Below are positions 15,905 through 25,064 of a stretch of DNA of 64,000 nucleotides, in pieces. The first letter of the stretch is position 1; each line of letters starts with the position of its first letter. The notes beneath the pieces are model-generated. The model did not search any database and was not told the origin of the DNA. It saw only the letters and a program-made list of their open reading frames with translations. The translations under genes and the position numbers were made by a program. The stretch comes from CAZKHG01 sp964552655 (GTDB lineage Bacteria; Bacteroidota; Bacteroidia; Bacteroidales; Tenuifilaceae). Location: contig CAZKHG010000002.1 in NCBI GenBank assembly GCA_964552655.1, forward strand, positions 90,501-154,500, in the 5' to 3' direction.

Positions 15905-18766
15905 ATGAAGAACTTTTATATTAGAATACTATTCCCATCTATTTTAGCTATTCTGCTTTTTATTCTCACCATCTTCATGATCATAATACCCCGATATAAA
16001 GAGAGTATAATGCAGGGTAAAAGGGAAATGATCAAGGAACTTACCAATTCAGCATTGAGCATACTCTCTAAATATGCAGCAGATGAGCAAAATGGTATTC
16101 TGACCAGGGAAGAAGCTCAAAAAACAGCTACTTCAAGAATTCATTATTTGCGGTATGGCGAAGAAATGAAGGATTATTTCTGGATTACAGATATGCATCC
16201 GAATATGGTCATGCACCCATACCGACCAGATTTGAACGGGAAAGACCTTTCAAATTTTTGTGATCCCTTGGGCAAACGATTATTTTTGGAGTTTGTCAAT
16301 ACAGTTAAAGAATCTGAAAGTGGGTATGTTGACTATATGTGGCAGTGGAAAGATGATTCTCTGCATATTGTCCCTAAGTTATCGTATGTAAAGGTATTTA
16401 AACCCTGGGGGTGGATAGTAGGAACCGGGATATATGTTGAGGATGTCAGGAAAGAGATTTCTGCTCTTACCAGAAACCTGATTGTTATATCCGTTTGCAT
16501 CACCATATTAATCGCGCTTCTGCTTTTCTTTATCTCCAGGCAAAGTCTGAAAATCGATCTAAAAAGAAAACTTGCCGAGGATGAATTGCATGAATCGAAG
16601 GAGAAATACAGGGCACTCGTGGAAGCATCGCACGAAGGTCTAATCCTGATTATTGACGGGAAAATCAGCTATATCAATTCTACAATATCAAAGTTTACCG
16701 GTTTCGATTTTGAAGAAATGGTTGGCAGGCCAATACTCGATTTTGTAGGTGTTAATCCGGATAGCGATAACGAAATGTTGCTTTCAGGTAAAACCATTGC
16801 AGAAGGGCAGTATGAGTTAGCTCTTAAATGTAAAACAGGCGGCTTTATCGAAGTGCTGGCTACATCAACGCCTGGGGAGATCGGGAATAAAACCATAAAT
16901 ATATTCATTTTAAAAGATTTATCAGCTGAAAGGGAATCGAGCTTATCGGTGCTGGATTACCAAAAGCTATTGACAACGCTGAGCATTGGCTTTTTCAGGG
17001 CAAACATTGAAAACAAGGGAAGGTTTATTTTTGCCAATGAAGTAGCATTAAAAATTTTGGGATGCGAAAACTTTAACCAGCTTTCAAATAAGCATATTCT
17101 TCAGTTTCTATATAGTTCTGAAGATCGGAAATACCTGCGCAAACAGCTGATTGAAAACGGTTATATAAAAAACAAGGTGGTTAAAATATTCAGGCAAAAC
17201 AGGGAAATATGTTACGTCTCAACAACTTTGGTTTTGTTTAGCAATCCTGAGTCGAAAGCGCTGATATGCGATGGTGTAATTGAAGATATCACACAAAAGA
17301 TCTTAGAAAGCGAAGAAATTAATAAGTTAATTAGTTCGCTCAAGTACAGCTCTTATTTAATTGAGCAACCGGTTATTGGTTTTGTTTCACCAGCATTTTT
17401 CATTGACTCAAACTCCACAATTGAACAGGTTCTTAAGGCTATTGCCTTAAGAAAAACAGACTCCATGCTTCTAACAAGTAACAAAAATGATGTAATTGGC
17501 ATAGTTACAAATCATGATATTCAGCACAGGGTTCTTTCCTACAAGCTGAAACTTGATAACCCTGCTTACCTGATCATGTCTTCACCGGTTGTCTATACTT
17601 CCGGCAACTGCAATGTCCTGGAGGCTATAAATACTTGTAATTCCAACATGATTAGACATTTGGTTGTTAAAAATGATTCTGACAGTATTCTTGGGGTTGT
17701 TAAACTTAATGATTTATACAAGAGGGCTGTTGAATCGCTTTCTTTCTTTTCAAAAAGCATTGAAAAAGCTGGTTCGGTTGAAGAAATAAAAAAGGGTTAC
17801 GGCAATTTAAAAGTCTTTCTAAAACCTTTGATAAAAAGTGAAGTGTCTGCAAAATATATTACGGATATCTTCTCTTCTTTTTCCGATTCTGCTACTAAAA
17901 GGCTTATAGAACTTGCGATTGAAGAGTATGGTCTACCGCCAATTGCTTTCTCATTCATCTGCCTGGGGAGCGAGGGAAGACGCGAAGAAACACTGTATAC
18001 CGATCAGGATAATGCAATTATTTATGAGGATGTTCCATTAGAACAACAGCTCTTTGTCAATGAATATTTCCTGAAAATGGGTGAATTTGTTTGCAATGCG
18101 CTAAACGAAATTGGATATTCGTTTTGCAAGGGAAATATCATGGCAAAAAACAAGCAATGGTGCAAATCCATTGGCGAGTGGAAAGCTTGTTTTAGGGACT
18201 GGATAATCTCCCCCGAACCCCAAAACCTGCTCGATGCCATAATTTTCTTCGATTTAAGAAATATATATGGTGACCACAGGTTTATAGCATCACTTCAGTC
18301 CACTATTTCGGATTTTTTTATCGGGAATTCAAGGTTCTTCTACCATTTGGCTGAAGGTGTGGCTCAATCGAAAATACAAGCTGTTACTACTTCTGGCATT
18401 CGCTCCGAAAAGCACTCACAAGCTGTTGAACTCAAGCATTCAACCAACCAAATTGTCATGTTTGCAAGAACTTATGCATTAAAAAATGGAATCTGGCACA
18501 CAAACACAGTTGACAGAATTAATGCGCTAAAACAAAAAAACATTCTAGGCGCCGATATTGCTGACGAGTTGCTCTATGCTTATAACCATTTGATGCAACT
18601 TCGATTCAAAAATCAGCTTTATTTAACCGAAACCAACATCGCTTTATCTAACTCACTAAATATCAAAATTCTGTCGCAGATTGAACTGCAGGTTTTAAAG
18701 GACGTATTGGCCATTATTCCTTTATATCAGAAAATGATTTCTTCCGATTTTGGAGTTACCGGCTAA
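15905..18766 (+). CDS. Membrane sensor: single Cache, two PAS, CBS pair and DUF294 nucleotidyltransferase-like domain
   Basis: The ATG at 15905 follows an in-frame TTG and is preferred, giving 953 aa. The order is a TM segment (about 8-30), a periplasmic single Cache domain (about 35-180, with DYFWITDMHP and KPWGWIVGTGIY), a TM segment (190-212), PAS (about 235-340), a second degenerate PAS (345-465), two CBS motifs (about 495-620), and a DUF294 nucleotidyltransferase-like domain with GSEGRREETLYTDQDNAII (about 700), then its C-terminal partner domain to the end. DUF294-CBS proteins are usually soluble with a cNMP-binding domain and sit next to solute symporters. Here the input is a membrane Cache/PAS module. 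Cache domains often bind small carboxylates. It probably tunes the acetate-type transport genes nearby. It ends 1 nt from a convergent gene. Confidence 0.87.
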   Translation: MKNFYIRILFPSILAILLFILTIFMIIIPRYKESIMQGKREMIKELTNSALSILSKYAADEQNGILTREEAQKTATSRIHYLRYGEEMKDYFWITDMHPNMVMHPYRPDLNGKDLSNFCDPLGKRLFLEFVNTVKESESGYVDYMWQWKDDSLHIVPKLSYVKVFKPWGWIVGTGIYVEDVRKEISALTRNLIVISVCITILIALLLFFISRQSLKIDLKRKLAEDELHESKEKYRALVEASHEGLILIIDGKISYINSTISKFTGFDFEEMVGRPILDFVGVNPDSDNEMLLSGKTIAEGQYELALKCKTGGFIEVLATSTPGEIGNKTINIFILKDLSAERESSLSVLDYQKLLTTLSIGFFRANIENKGRFIFANEVALKILGCENFNQLSNKHILQFLYSSEDRKYLRKQLIENGYIKNKVVKIFRQNREICYVSTTLVLFSNPESKALICDGVIEDITQKILESEEINKLISSLKYSSYLIEQPVIGFVSPAFFIDSNSTIEQVLKAIALRKTDSMLLTSNKNDVIGIVTNHDIQHRVLSYKLKLDNPAYLIMSSPVVYTSGNCNVLEAINTCNSNMIRHLVVKNDSDSILGVVKLNDLYKRAVESLSFFSKSIEKAGSVEEIKKGYGNLKVFLKPLIKSEVSAKYITDIFSSFSDSATKRLIELAIEEYGLPPIAFSFICLGSEGRREETLYTDQDNAIIYEDVPLEQQLFVNEYFLKMGEFVCNALNEIGYSFCKGNIMAKNKQWCKSIGEWKACFRDWIISPEPQNLLDAIIFFDLRNIYGDHRFIASLQSTISDFFIGNSRFFYHLAEGVAQSKIQAVTTSGIRSEKHSQAVELKHSTNQIVMFARTYALKNGIWHTNTVDRINALKQKNILGADIADELLYAYNHLMQLRFKNQLYLTETNIALSNSLNIKILSQIELQVLKDVLAIIPLYQKMISSDFGVTG

Positions 18767-18767
18767 A

Positions 18768-19523
18768 TCACAGCGAAAAATATGCATTCTCTCGAAAACT
18801 TTTATGTTCGTTGATATGAACATACCCCAGCTGATTGGTTAACAAAATTGTGTCTCCAATATACAAGGGTTTCATATTGTGATGACTATGGCCATAAACC
18901 CAGAAATTGGCCCCGCATTCCTTGATGAAATCTGTTAAATCTACACAAAACGCATCGTTCAGCGGACTTTTTTTATGAGCCAGCGAATTACATTGAATAG
19001 ACGGAACATGGTGAGTAACAACAACTGTTCTGGGGTATTTGGTTTCCAGCGTTTTATAGAGAAAATTCAACCCGAAATCGTGCAACTCGTTGAAATCCGA
19101 TGCATTGAATTTTCTGCCGTTTTTTTCGATGCAGTGAAAATCCGAAACCCCCTGTTCAATTTTAAATCTTTTATCGGTGCTGATTCTGGACCATAGGGTG
19201 CTAAAAACAAATCTGACATCATCTAAAATAAAACAGCTATTGTTTATCACCCTGACATTCTCCCTGATCTTGATTTCAATAACTTTATTAAAATCATTGA
19301 TGTTTTTATAGTAAAATTCATGATTCCCGGGCAACCAGAATACTTCTTTGTACCTGCTTGATATGAAATTGATAAATGGGTCATTTAAGTAATCGCCAGT
19401 AAGCAGGGCAATATCCCCAGCCAAAATAAGCACATCGCCCGATATTTTAATAGGATTATTTCTCAGGTAAGTATTATTATCGGGGAACTCAAGGTGCAAA
19501 TCTGAACAGTACTGAACTCTCAT
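18768..19523 (-). CDS. Metallophosphoesterase (calcineurin-like)
   Basis: The ATG at 19523 (MRVQYCSDLHLEF) is preferred over a TTG at 19544, giving 251 aa. All metallophosphoesterase motifs are present: D-x-H in SDLHLEF, GDIALL, GNHEFYY, THHVPS and YGHSHHN. It would be a soluble metal-dependent phosphoesterase, but its substrate cannot be told. It lies 13 nt downstream of the Crp/Fnr gene stop on the same strand, so the two are probably co-transcribed. Similar stand-alone enzymes in bacteria act on nucleotides or are uncharacterised. Confidence 0.85.
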   Translation of the reverse strand: MRVQYCSDLHLEFPDNNTYLRNNPIKISGDVLILAGDIALLTGDYLNDPFINFISSRYKEVFWLPGNHEFYYKNINDFNKVIEIKIRENVRVINNSCFILDDVRFVFSTLWSRISTDKRFKIEQGVSDFHCIEKNGRKFNASDFNELHDFGLNFLYKTLETKYPRTVVVTHHVPSIQCNSLAHKKSPLNDAFCVDLTDFIKECGANFWVYGHSHHNMKPLYIGDTILLTNQLGYVHINEHKSFRENAYFSL

Positions 19524-19536
19524 AAAATTTGAAGAA

Positions 19537-20226
19537 TTAACCAACTTCGCTGATTTTCTTGAGCAACGGCAAATCTAGAATTTCAATCTCTCTGCCATTA
19601 ATGCTTATGATATTCTCGTTGGAAAACTCAGTAAATAACCTTACCGTGTTTTCTTCAGATATTGCGATCATCTCCCCGATTTCCTTACGGGTTAGGTTTA
19701 GCCTGAACTTCTTACCATTGTTTATTTGCGACAGATAGATAAGATTCTCCGCAAAACGTCCGCGTATCTGTTTCTGGTTTAATGATATTATTTTTTTCAT
19801 AATTGCCGACACCGACTTCCCGAATGCTTTATTCAGGTTAAGCAGCAAGCTGTGGTTCTCGATATACAGCCTCTTAACAAAATCCAGATCAATAAAGCAA
19901 ACTTCGCTTTCTTCCAGGGCGCTTACAGAATATGAATAAACCGGATTATCGAAAAAACAAAGCAATCCGATATATGCTGGTGGTTTAAGAATATACAAAA
20001 TGATATTTCGGTTATTTAGCCCTTCGATAAATAGTTTTGCCGATCCCTTTACCAGGAAAAGAGCATGTGTTACTTCGGTTCCCTGCTTGCAAATCAGGTC
20101 GTGTTTTTTGAATTGGGCATGAAGCGGGATAACTTCTCCGTAAATATCGTGTTTACTATCAATAACTGAGTAAATATCACACTTCAGCTGGCAACTTTCA
20201 CAGCTATGTTTTTTGCTGAACTTCAT
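19537..20226 (-). CDS. Crp/Fnr-family transcriptional regulator with N-terminal cysteine cluster
   Basis: The ATG at 20226 (MKFSKKHSCESC) is chosen over an upstream one at 20283, which adds a hydrophobic stretch unlike the family. This gives 229 aa. It has an N-terminal cysteine cluster C9-x2-C12-x3-C16, a cyclic-nucleotide-binding-type beta roll (about 30-140, KHDLICKQGTEVTHALFLVKG), a dimer helix and a winged helix-turn-helix near the end (LTRKEIGEMIAISEENTVRLF). It is divergent from the DUF4212-like/symporter operon, which it may control. Whether the cysteines bind an Fe-S cluster or a metal is not known. Confidence 0.88.
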   Translation of the reverse strand: MKFSKKHSCESCQLKCDIYSVIDSKHDIYGEVIPLHAQFKKHDLICKQGTEVTHALFLVKGSAKLFIEGLNNRNIILYILKPPAYIGLLCFFDNPVYSYSVSALEESEVCFIDLDFVKRLYIENHSLLLNLNKAFGKSVSAIMKKIISLNQKQIRGRFAENLIYLSQINNGKKFRLNLTRKEIGEMIAISEENTVRLFTEFSNENIISINGREIEILDLPLLKKISEVG

Positions 20227-20371
20227 GGTTAAAATTTGAAATAAAGATAAAAAAAGTTGATATATAACAATGTTACATTTCAATTTATTGGATTAGTCAG
20301 GTTAACTCTATTCGTTTACTTTTGGAAAATAAGAAAACCAACCTGTTTAATTAACCTAATACCTTATAAAA

Positions 20372-21145
20372 TTGGAAACTAACAACGATTACAATTTCAG
20401 CTTGTTTAAGCCCAAGACTGACTATACCAGAAGGGTCAGAAACATTATTGTATCAATGATACTGTTCTGGGCTTTAGCCGTATTTGGATTCCAAATACTT
20501 TTGAAAGTAACAGAAAAACCGACCCCTGAAAAAACGTTTACAGCATTTGAGTCTGTTTGGGATAATATCAAAGTTGGTAATGCCAGCTTTGAAGAGAATC
20601 GCATTTACATTCAAAGTTTAGCTGCTGTACTTGGGAAATCATCTGTTAAACCAGATAAGAAACTGGTTTTATCAAAAGCTTTAAGCTGGAGAACCTATTG
20701 TCTGTTAGACAGTTCTCAGCAGCAAAATTTGGCAGGACTTGTTCAAACGCTGATTTCGAACCGCGAAGCGTTAGGGAAAACCAAAACTGATAACGACTAC
20801 ATGCAGGCAAAACAAATGCTTATATCCTCTAAAAACGACTTAATCAAGCAAATTGCCGAACTCCATAAAATACCCGATAACAGCCTTGACGCTGGGATTA
20901 TTGCGTATAACCTTTCTCCTTCGGTTGTTCAACAACTGAATTTAACCGATTTAGAAGCATTGCCTGGTATTATGAAGTTGTACCTTATACACAATCAATC
21001 GTATTTAACAAATGCCAGGTTTTTGGGATTTCCCTTTCATTATTTTTATACCGCTGAATTGCTGCTCATAATCTTTGTATTGCTCAGTTTGATTTATAGC
21101 TTGAGAATTCAGCGGCTTCAGAAAAGGTTTAACATTGTTGAATAG
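20372..21145 (+). CDS. DUF4212-like symporter partner with a large extracytoplasmic insertion
   Basis: This 257-aa protein has a TTG start; no better ATG is visible. Residues 18-45 (YTRRVRNIIVSMILFWALAV...) and 217-257 (FLGFPFHYFYTAELLLIIF... ending RIQRLQKRFNIVE) correspond to the first and second halves of DUF4212, the ~90-aa two-helix protein that normally precedes VC_2705-type sodium/solute symporters. Between them lies about 165 aa of soluble, mostly helical sequence (52-216) on the outside of the membrane. The gene ends 19 nt before the symporter, the usual DUF4212 position. It is probably a symporter subunit with an added sensing or binding domain. The homology call is from memory of the family pattern. 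Confidence 0.7.
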   Translation: METNNDYNFSLFKPKTDYTRRVRNIIVSMILFWALAVFGFQILLKVTEKPTPEKTFTAFESVWDNIKVGNASFEENRIYIQSLAAVLGKSSVKPDKKLVLSKALSWRTYCLLDSSQQQNLAGLVQTLISNREALGKTKTDNDYMQAKQMLISSKNDLIKQIAELHKIPDNSLDAGIIAYNLSPSVVQQLNLTDLEALPGIMKLYLIHNQSYLTNARFLGFPFHYFYTAELLLIIFVLLSLIYSLRIQRLQKRFNIVE

Positions 21146-21164
21146 TAAAAAAAGTGGATAAAAA

Positions 21165-22844
21165 ATGAAAAAATTACATATAGCATTAAGTTTAATTGCC
21201 CTCCCGATCTTAACCAGCGCATCCAGTCTGACACAACTTGAGGGGAGTTTTAAAGTTGGTCCGGCCATAATTCTGATCGCCATTCTGGTAACATTTGTTA
21301 TGGTTGGTCTTATACACAGGGCCAAGGATACCACAGATTACTACGCTGCCGGAAGAAAGATAAATGTTGTTAGCTCAGGTATGGCCATAGGGGCAAACTG
21401 GATGAGCGCAGCATCGGTTCTGGGGATGGCGGGTATGATGTATGCCACCGGATATAATGGTTTAGCCTATGTTGTAGGATGGACAGGGGGCTATGTTCTT
21501 TTATTGGTTTTGATGGCAGGCCAGATCAGGAAGTATGGGAAGTTTACCGCCCCCGATTTTATTGGGGACAGGTATTATTCTCAGGGTTTAAGGGCAGCCA
21601 GCGCTGTTTTCACAATTCTGATTTCATTCGCCTATTGTGTGGGTCAGTTTGGTGGCGTTGGCCTTATGTTTAAATGGATACTTGGCATTAACTATATGTG
21701 GTCGGTAATCATTGGTGCATCTGTGGTTATGTTCTACACAATGATATCGGGGATGATTGGGGCAACAAAGAACATGGTGATTCAGTATATTATTATTATC
21801 ATCACTTTTCTGGTTCCAACTTTCCTGCTCACTTACAAGTTTGACTATTTCTGGCTGCTGCCGCAATTTGGCTACGGGACAATAGTTTCTGACATTGTAC
21901 AGGGAATCCCAGCACCAAATATTGCAGATGGAGTAGCCCTGGCAAATGCATACGGGCATGATTTTGCCCTAATGCCAAGCCCTGAGTTTGCTATGCCGTG
22001 GGATCCTGCTACCGGAAGTACATTTTTTCAATGGATGGCAATCTGTTTCTCATTAATGGTAGGGACAGCCGGATTACCACACGTATTACAACGTTTTTAC
22101 ATTACCCCAACAGTTAAAGATGCCCGTTTATCATGTGTTTGGGGATTGTTCTTTATTTGTTTACTTTACTGGAGCGCCCCGGTTTATTCTGCCTTTGGCA
22201 AAATTCTATCCGCCAACCCAGAGGTTGGTAACCTGGCATCGGATGCCATAATTGTTTATACTGCTCAACTGGGTGATATTAACCCGCTAATAGTTGGGTT
22301 GCTCGCCGCGGGGGCCATTTCGGCTGCATTTTCAACAATATCCGGTTTGTTGGTTGCTGGATCTTCTGCTTTTGCCCACGATTTGTATGTTAAAATTATT
22401 AAACCCAATGCTTCGCCAAAATCACAGCTAAATGTAGCTCGTTTCGGGACTATCCTTATGGGGGTTACAGTTGCAATAGTTGCATTGCTCAACCTTGGGA
22501 TGATTGCACAGCTGGTTGCAGTCGCATTTTCGATGGCTGCCTGCACAATTTTCCCGTTATTCCTTCTGGGGATATGGTGGAGTGGTTCAAACAGGGCAGG
22601 AGCCATTGCTGGTCTAAGTGTTGGTATAACTATTTCCATTTTCTCATTGGTATATTTTATTGTTGGAAAAACAGGTGGAACATTACCAGGCCAGGAGTTT
22701 GTTACCTACTGGTTAAATGTCTGGTATTTTGCATGGATAGGAGCCCCGCTGGCCATTTTGGTCAACATTGTGGTCTCAAAGCTAACTAAACCCACTCCTG
22801 TGGAAATCAAAAAATTCCTGATCGAAAAAGTGCATGGCGGCTAA
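21165..22844 (+). CDS. Sodium/solute symporter, VC_2705 subfamily (acetate-type)
   Basis: This 559-aa SSS-family transporter has about 13 membrane segments. Characteristic stretches include DTTDYYAAGRKINVVSSGMAIGANWMSAAS, FTAPDFIGDRYYS, ISGMIGATKNMVIQY and GTAGLPHVLQRFYITP. This subfamily is paired with DUF4212 proteins and neighbours DUF294-CBS regulators and acetyl-CoA synthetases in other bacteria, and is thought to carry acetate or similar monocarboxylates with sodium. The neighbourhood here (DUF294 sensor, acyl-CoA ligase, porin-like protein) agrees. The N-terminal ~20 residues look like a signal-type or first hydrophobic segment. Confidence 0.9.
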   Translation: MKKLHIALSLIALPILTSASSLTQLEGSFKVGPAIILIAILVTFVMVGLIHRAKDTTDYYAAGRKINVVSSGMAIGANWMSAASVLGMAGMMYATGYNGLAYVVGWTGGYVLLLVLMAGQIRKYGKFTAPDFIGDRYYSQGLRAASAVFTILISFAYCVGQFGGVGLMFKWILGINYMWSVIIGASVVMFYTMISGMIGATKNMVIQYIIIIITFLVPTFLLTYKFDYFWLLPQFGYGTIVSDIVQGIPAPNIADGVALANAYGHDFALMPSPEFAMPWDPATGSTFFQWMAICFSLMVGTAGLPHVLQRFYITPTVKDARLSCVWGLFFICLLYWSAPVYSAFGKILSANPEVGNLASDAIIVYTAQLGDINPLIVGLLAAGAISAAFSTISGLLVAGSSAFAHDLYVKIIKPNASPKSQLNVARFGTILMGVTVAIVALLNLGMIAQLVAVAFSMAACTIFPLFLLGIWWSGSNRAGAIAGLSVGITISIFSLVYFIVGKTGGTLPGQEFVTYWLNVWYFAWIGAPLAILVNIVVSKLTKPTPVEIKKFLIEKVHGG

Positions 22845-22909
22845 GAGGAAAAATAAGAAAACAATCCTGACCAGGGTGATTTTTTTTATTCCCTTACTAA
22901 ACAAGGATT

Positions 22910-23671
22910 ATGAGCATATTAAGAGCAACAAGAGAAACTAAAACAATAATAGCAATCGTGGTAATTATTGCTGCAATCGGATTTGTGATTGCAGCAGTAT
23001 ACTATGGTAGAATTAACAGCTCTGAAGATCCCCGGGTAACCCGTGCCAAGTATATGTTCCTGCGCTATGATGGCTTTATGAAACAAAATGATTACCTCAA
23101 TGCCCAAAAAACGCTTGATTCAATTCAGGAGATTTTAGTAAAAACCTCTGGATATGACGATTCATTCGAGTTAGGGATAGTTTTCAACAACAGATCATCA
23201 GTGTATATATCAAAAGCCCTTTATAATGAGACCGATTCTATAGAAAAGAAACTTCTACTAGATTCGGCTTATTTTTATGCTTTAAAGGCAATTAATTTGT
23301 ACACCACATGGATTGATTCGGTTAAGGGTTTAAATCAAAATGAGCTAAAATCAATAATAACTAAGCAATTTAACCCTAACGACAGTTCATTTAAAGGTTT
23401 AAATTGTACCAGGATAATAGACAAACGGGTAAAAGATCTGGTTTTGGCTAGGGATGAGGTACCCAGAAGATTATCGGTTGCCTTCACAAATCTGGGTATT
23501 ATTCAGAGACATCAGCTTCATCAAAGCGAAGCTGCTGAGAGTTATGTTAAAGCTTTACAGCTTTGGGAAGATAACCCAGCGGCCTTAAGCAACCTGAATG
23601 TTTTATTTGGTAAACCGCCAAAAGACAGAACCATTTTACAAAAACTTTTTCCGCCCGACAGATATAAATAA
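22910..23671 (+). CDS. Membrane-anchored TPR-like hypothetical protein
   Basis: This 253-aa protein has one N-terminal membrane anchor (about residues 12-33), then a helical region with TPR-like spacing; the clearest repeat is near residues 195-232 (VAFTNLGIIQRHQLHQSEAAESYVKALQLW). I do not recognise a named family. It lies 65 nt after the symporter and 15 nt before the porin-like gene, so it is probably in the same transcript. A scaffold role joining inner-membrane and envelope parts is possible but unproven. Confidence 0.7.
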   Translation: MSILRATRETKTIIAIVVIIAAIGFVIAAVYYGRINSSEDPRVTRAKYMFLRYDGFMKQNDYLNAQKTLDSIQEILVKTSGYDDSFELGIVFNNRSSVYISKALYNETDSIEKKLLLDSAYFYALKAINLYTTWIDSVKGLNQNELKSIITKQFNPNDSSFKGLNCTRIIDKRVKDLVLARDEVPRRLSVAFTNLGIIQRHQLHQSEAAESYVKALQLWEDNPAALSNLNVLFGKPPKDRTILQKLFPPDRYK

Positions 23672-23686
23672 TTAAAATATTTAGAA

Positions 23687-24991
23687 ATGAAAAAAATAGT
23701 GCTTATAACATCGCTTCTTTTGCAAATATTATTGGGTCGTTCACAGCAAAAACCCGATGAACCTAAGTTTGGTATAAATTTTTCGGGGTTTGTTAAGACC
23801 GATATTTTTTACGATACCCGACAAACTGTTAATATTCGTGAAGGGCATTTCTTACTTTACCCGGAAAATAAAACGCCTGATTCCGAAGGAAAAGATATTT
23901 ACAACAAACCTGCATTTAACATATTGTCTATTCAAAGTCGCTTAAAAGGGTCAATTGTTGCACCTGATGCCTTTGGGGCTAGGACTTCGGGGGTTATTGA
24001 GGCTGATTTTTTTGGCAACGAAAACAGCAGCTTTAGCGATGTTAACGGGTTCAGAATGCGACATGCTTTTGTTAAATTGAACTGGAAAAATGCTGAATTA
24101 CTCGTTGGACAGTATTGGCATCCGATGTTTATCGCCGAATCGTTTCCTGGAGTGGTCTCATTTAATACCGGGGCACCCTTTCAACCCTTTTCAAGAAACC
24201 CCCAGGTACGGTTTAGCAAGTCTTTTGGAGGGATAAAGTTGATAGGTGTAATGTTTTCTCAACGGGATTTTACCTGCATTGGGCCTGAATATAAATATGA
24301 GAACAACCTTTATTCTTCATCAGCGGTGGCAAGTTCGAAGTATATCAGAAATGCCGGTATGCCCAACCTGCACTTCCAGGTACAATTCAACCCTGATTCA
24401 ACGAATCATCTTATGGGTGTTGGCATTGATTATAAAACGATTATGCCCGAGCAGTTTACCATAAGCGAGAATAGGATGAACAGGTATAATACAAACAAAA
24501 AAATAAGCAGCATATCTTATATTGCATTTGCCCGGTTGGCATTTAAACCGTTTACTGTTAAACTGGAGGGAATTGTTGCAGAGAATGCATACGATATGGT
24601 AATGTTAGGCGGCTATGCCGTTGAGCAGGTTAACGATGTTTTGACCGGGGATAAAGACTTTACAAATATTAAAACTTATTCTGTCTGGTTGGATGCTAAT
24701 ACAAATGGGAAGAAAATACAATACGGACTATTTGCAGGTTATACCGGGAACCTTGGTGCATCAGAAACAATTAGCACTACCACTTTTTACTCCAGGGGAA
24801 AAGATATTGACTATGTTTATAGAGTCGCACCACGGGTTACGTTTATATCAGGCAAACTGGATATTGCAATAGAGTTCGAATATACAGTTGCTGCTTATGG
24901 CAAAACCAACGGAAATACTCAAGGTGGTGTAACACAGAGCAAGGAAGTTGCAAACACCAGGGGTCTGGTTGCCTTCGTCTATAAGTTTTAA
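23687..24991 (+). CDS. Outer-membrane beta-barrel, porin-like (DcaP-like)
   Basis: This 434-aa protein has a signal peptide (residues 1-19, ending GRSQ) and a body of alternating amphipathic strands with aromatic girdles, ending in the beta-barrel C-terminal signature (LVAFVYKF). The N-terminal pattern INFSGFVKTDIFYDTRQ and the stretch RMRHAFVKLNWKNAELLVGQYWHP resemble DcaP-type trimeric porins for dicarboxylates and other small acids. Its position after the symporter and TPR-like genes suggests that it passes the same substrate through the outer membrane. The exact family needs a profile search. Confidence 0.72.
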   Translation: MKKIVLITSLLLQILLGRSQQKPDEPKFGINFSGFVKTDIFYDTRQTVNIREGHFLLYPENKTPDSEGKDIYNKPAFNILSIQSRLKGSIVAPDAFGARTSGVIEADFFGNENSSFSDVNGFRMRHAFVKLNWKNAELLVGQYWHPMFIAESFPGVVSFNTGAPFQPFSRNPQVRFSKSFGGIKLIGVMFSQRDFTCIGPEYKYENNLYSSSAVASSKYIRNAGMPNLHFQVQFNPDSTNHLMGVGIDYKTIMPEQFTISENRMNRYNTNKKISSISYIAFARLAFKPFTVKLEGIVAENAYDMVMLGGYAVEQVNDVLTGDKDFTNIKTYSVWLDANTNGKKIQYGLFAGYTGNLGASETISTTTFYSRGKDIDYVYRVAPRVTFISGKLDIAIEFEYTVAAYGKTNGNTQGGVTQSKEVANTRGLVAFVYKF

Positions 24992-25064
24992 TATCGTTGA
25001 TTAAACGTTTCGAATACATTATCATCAGATATTTTAATAGAAGAAAAACTAAATAACTGATAAA

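Noticed and set aside
22845..22909. Terminator between the symporter and the TPR-like gene
   Set aside because: Only a weak 4-bp stem before the T run; not enough to call, and it would separate genes that look like one operon.
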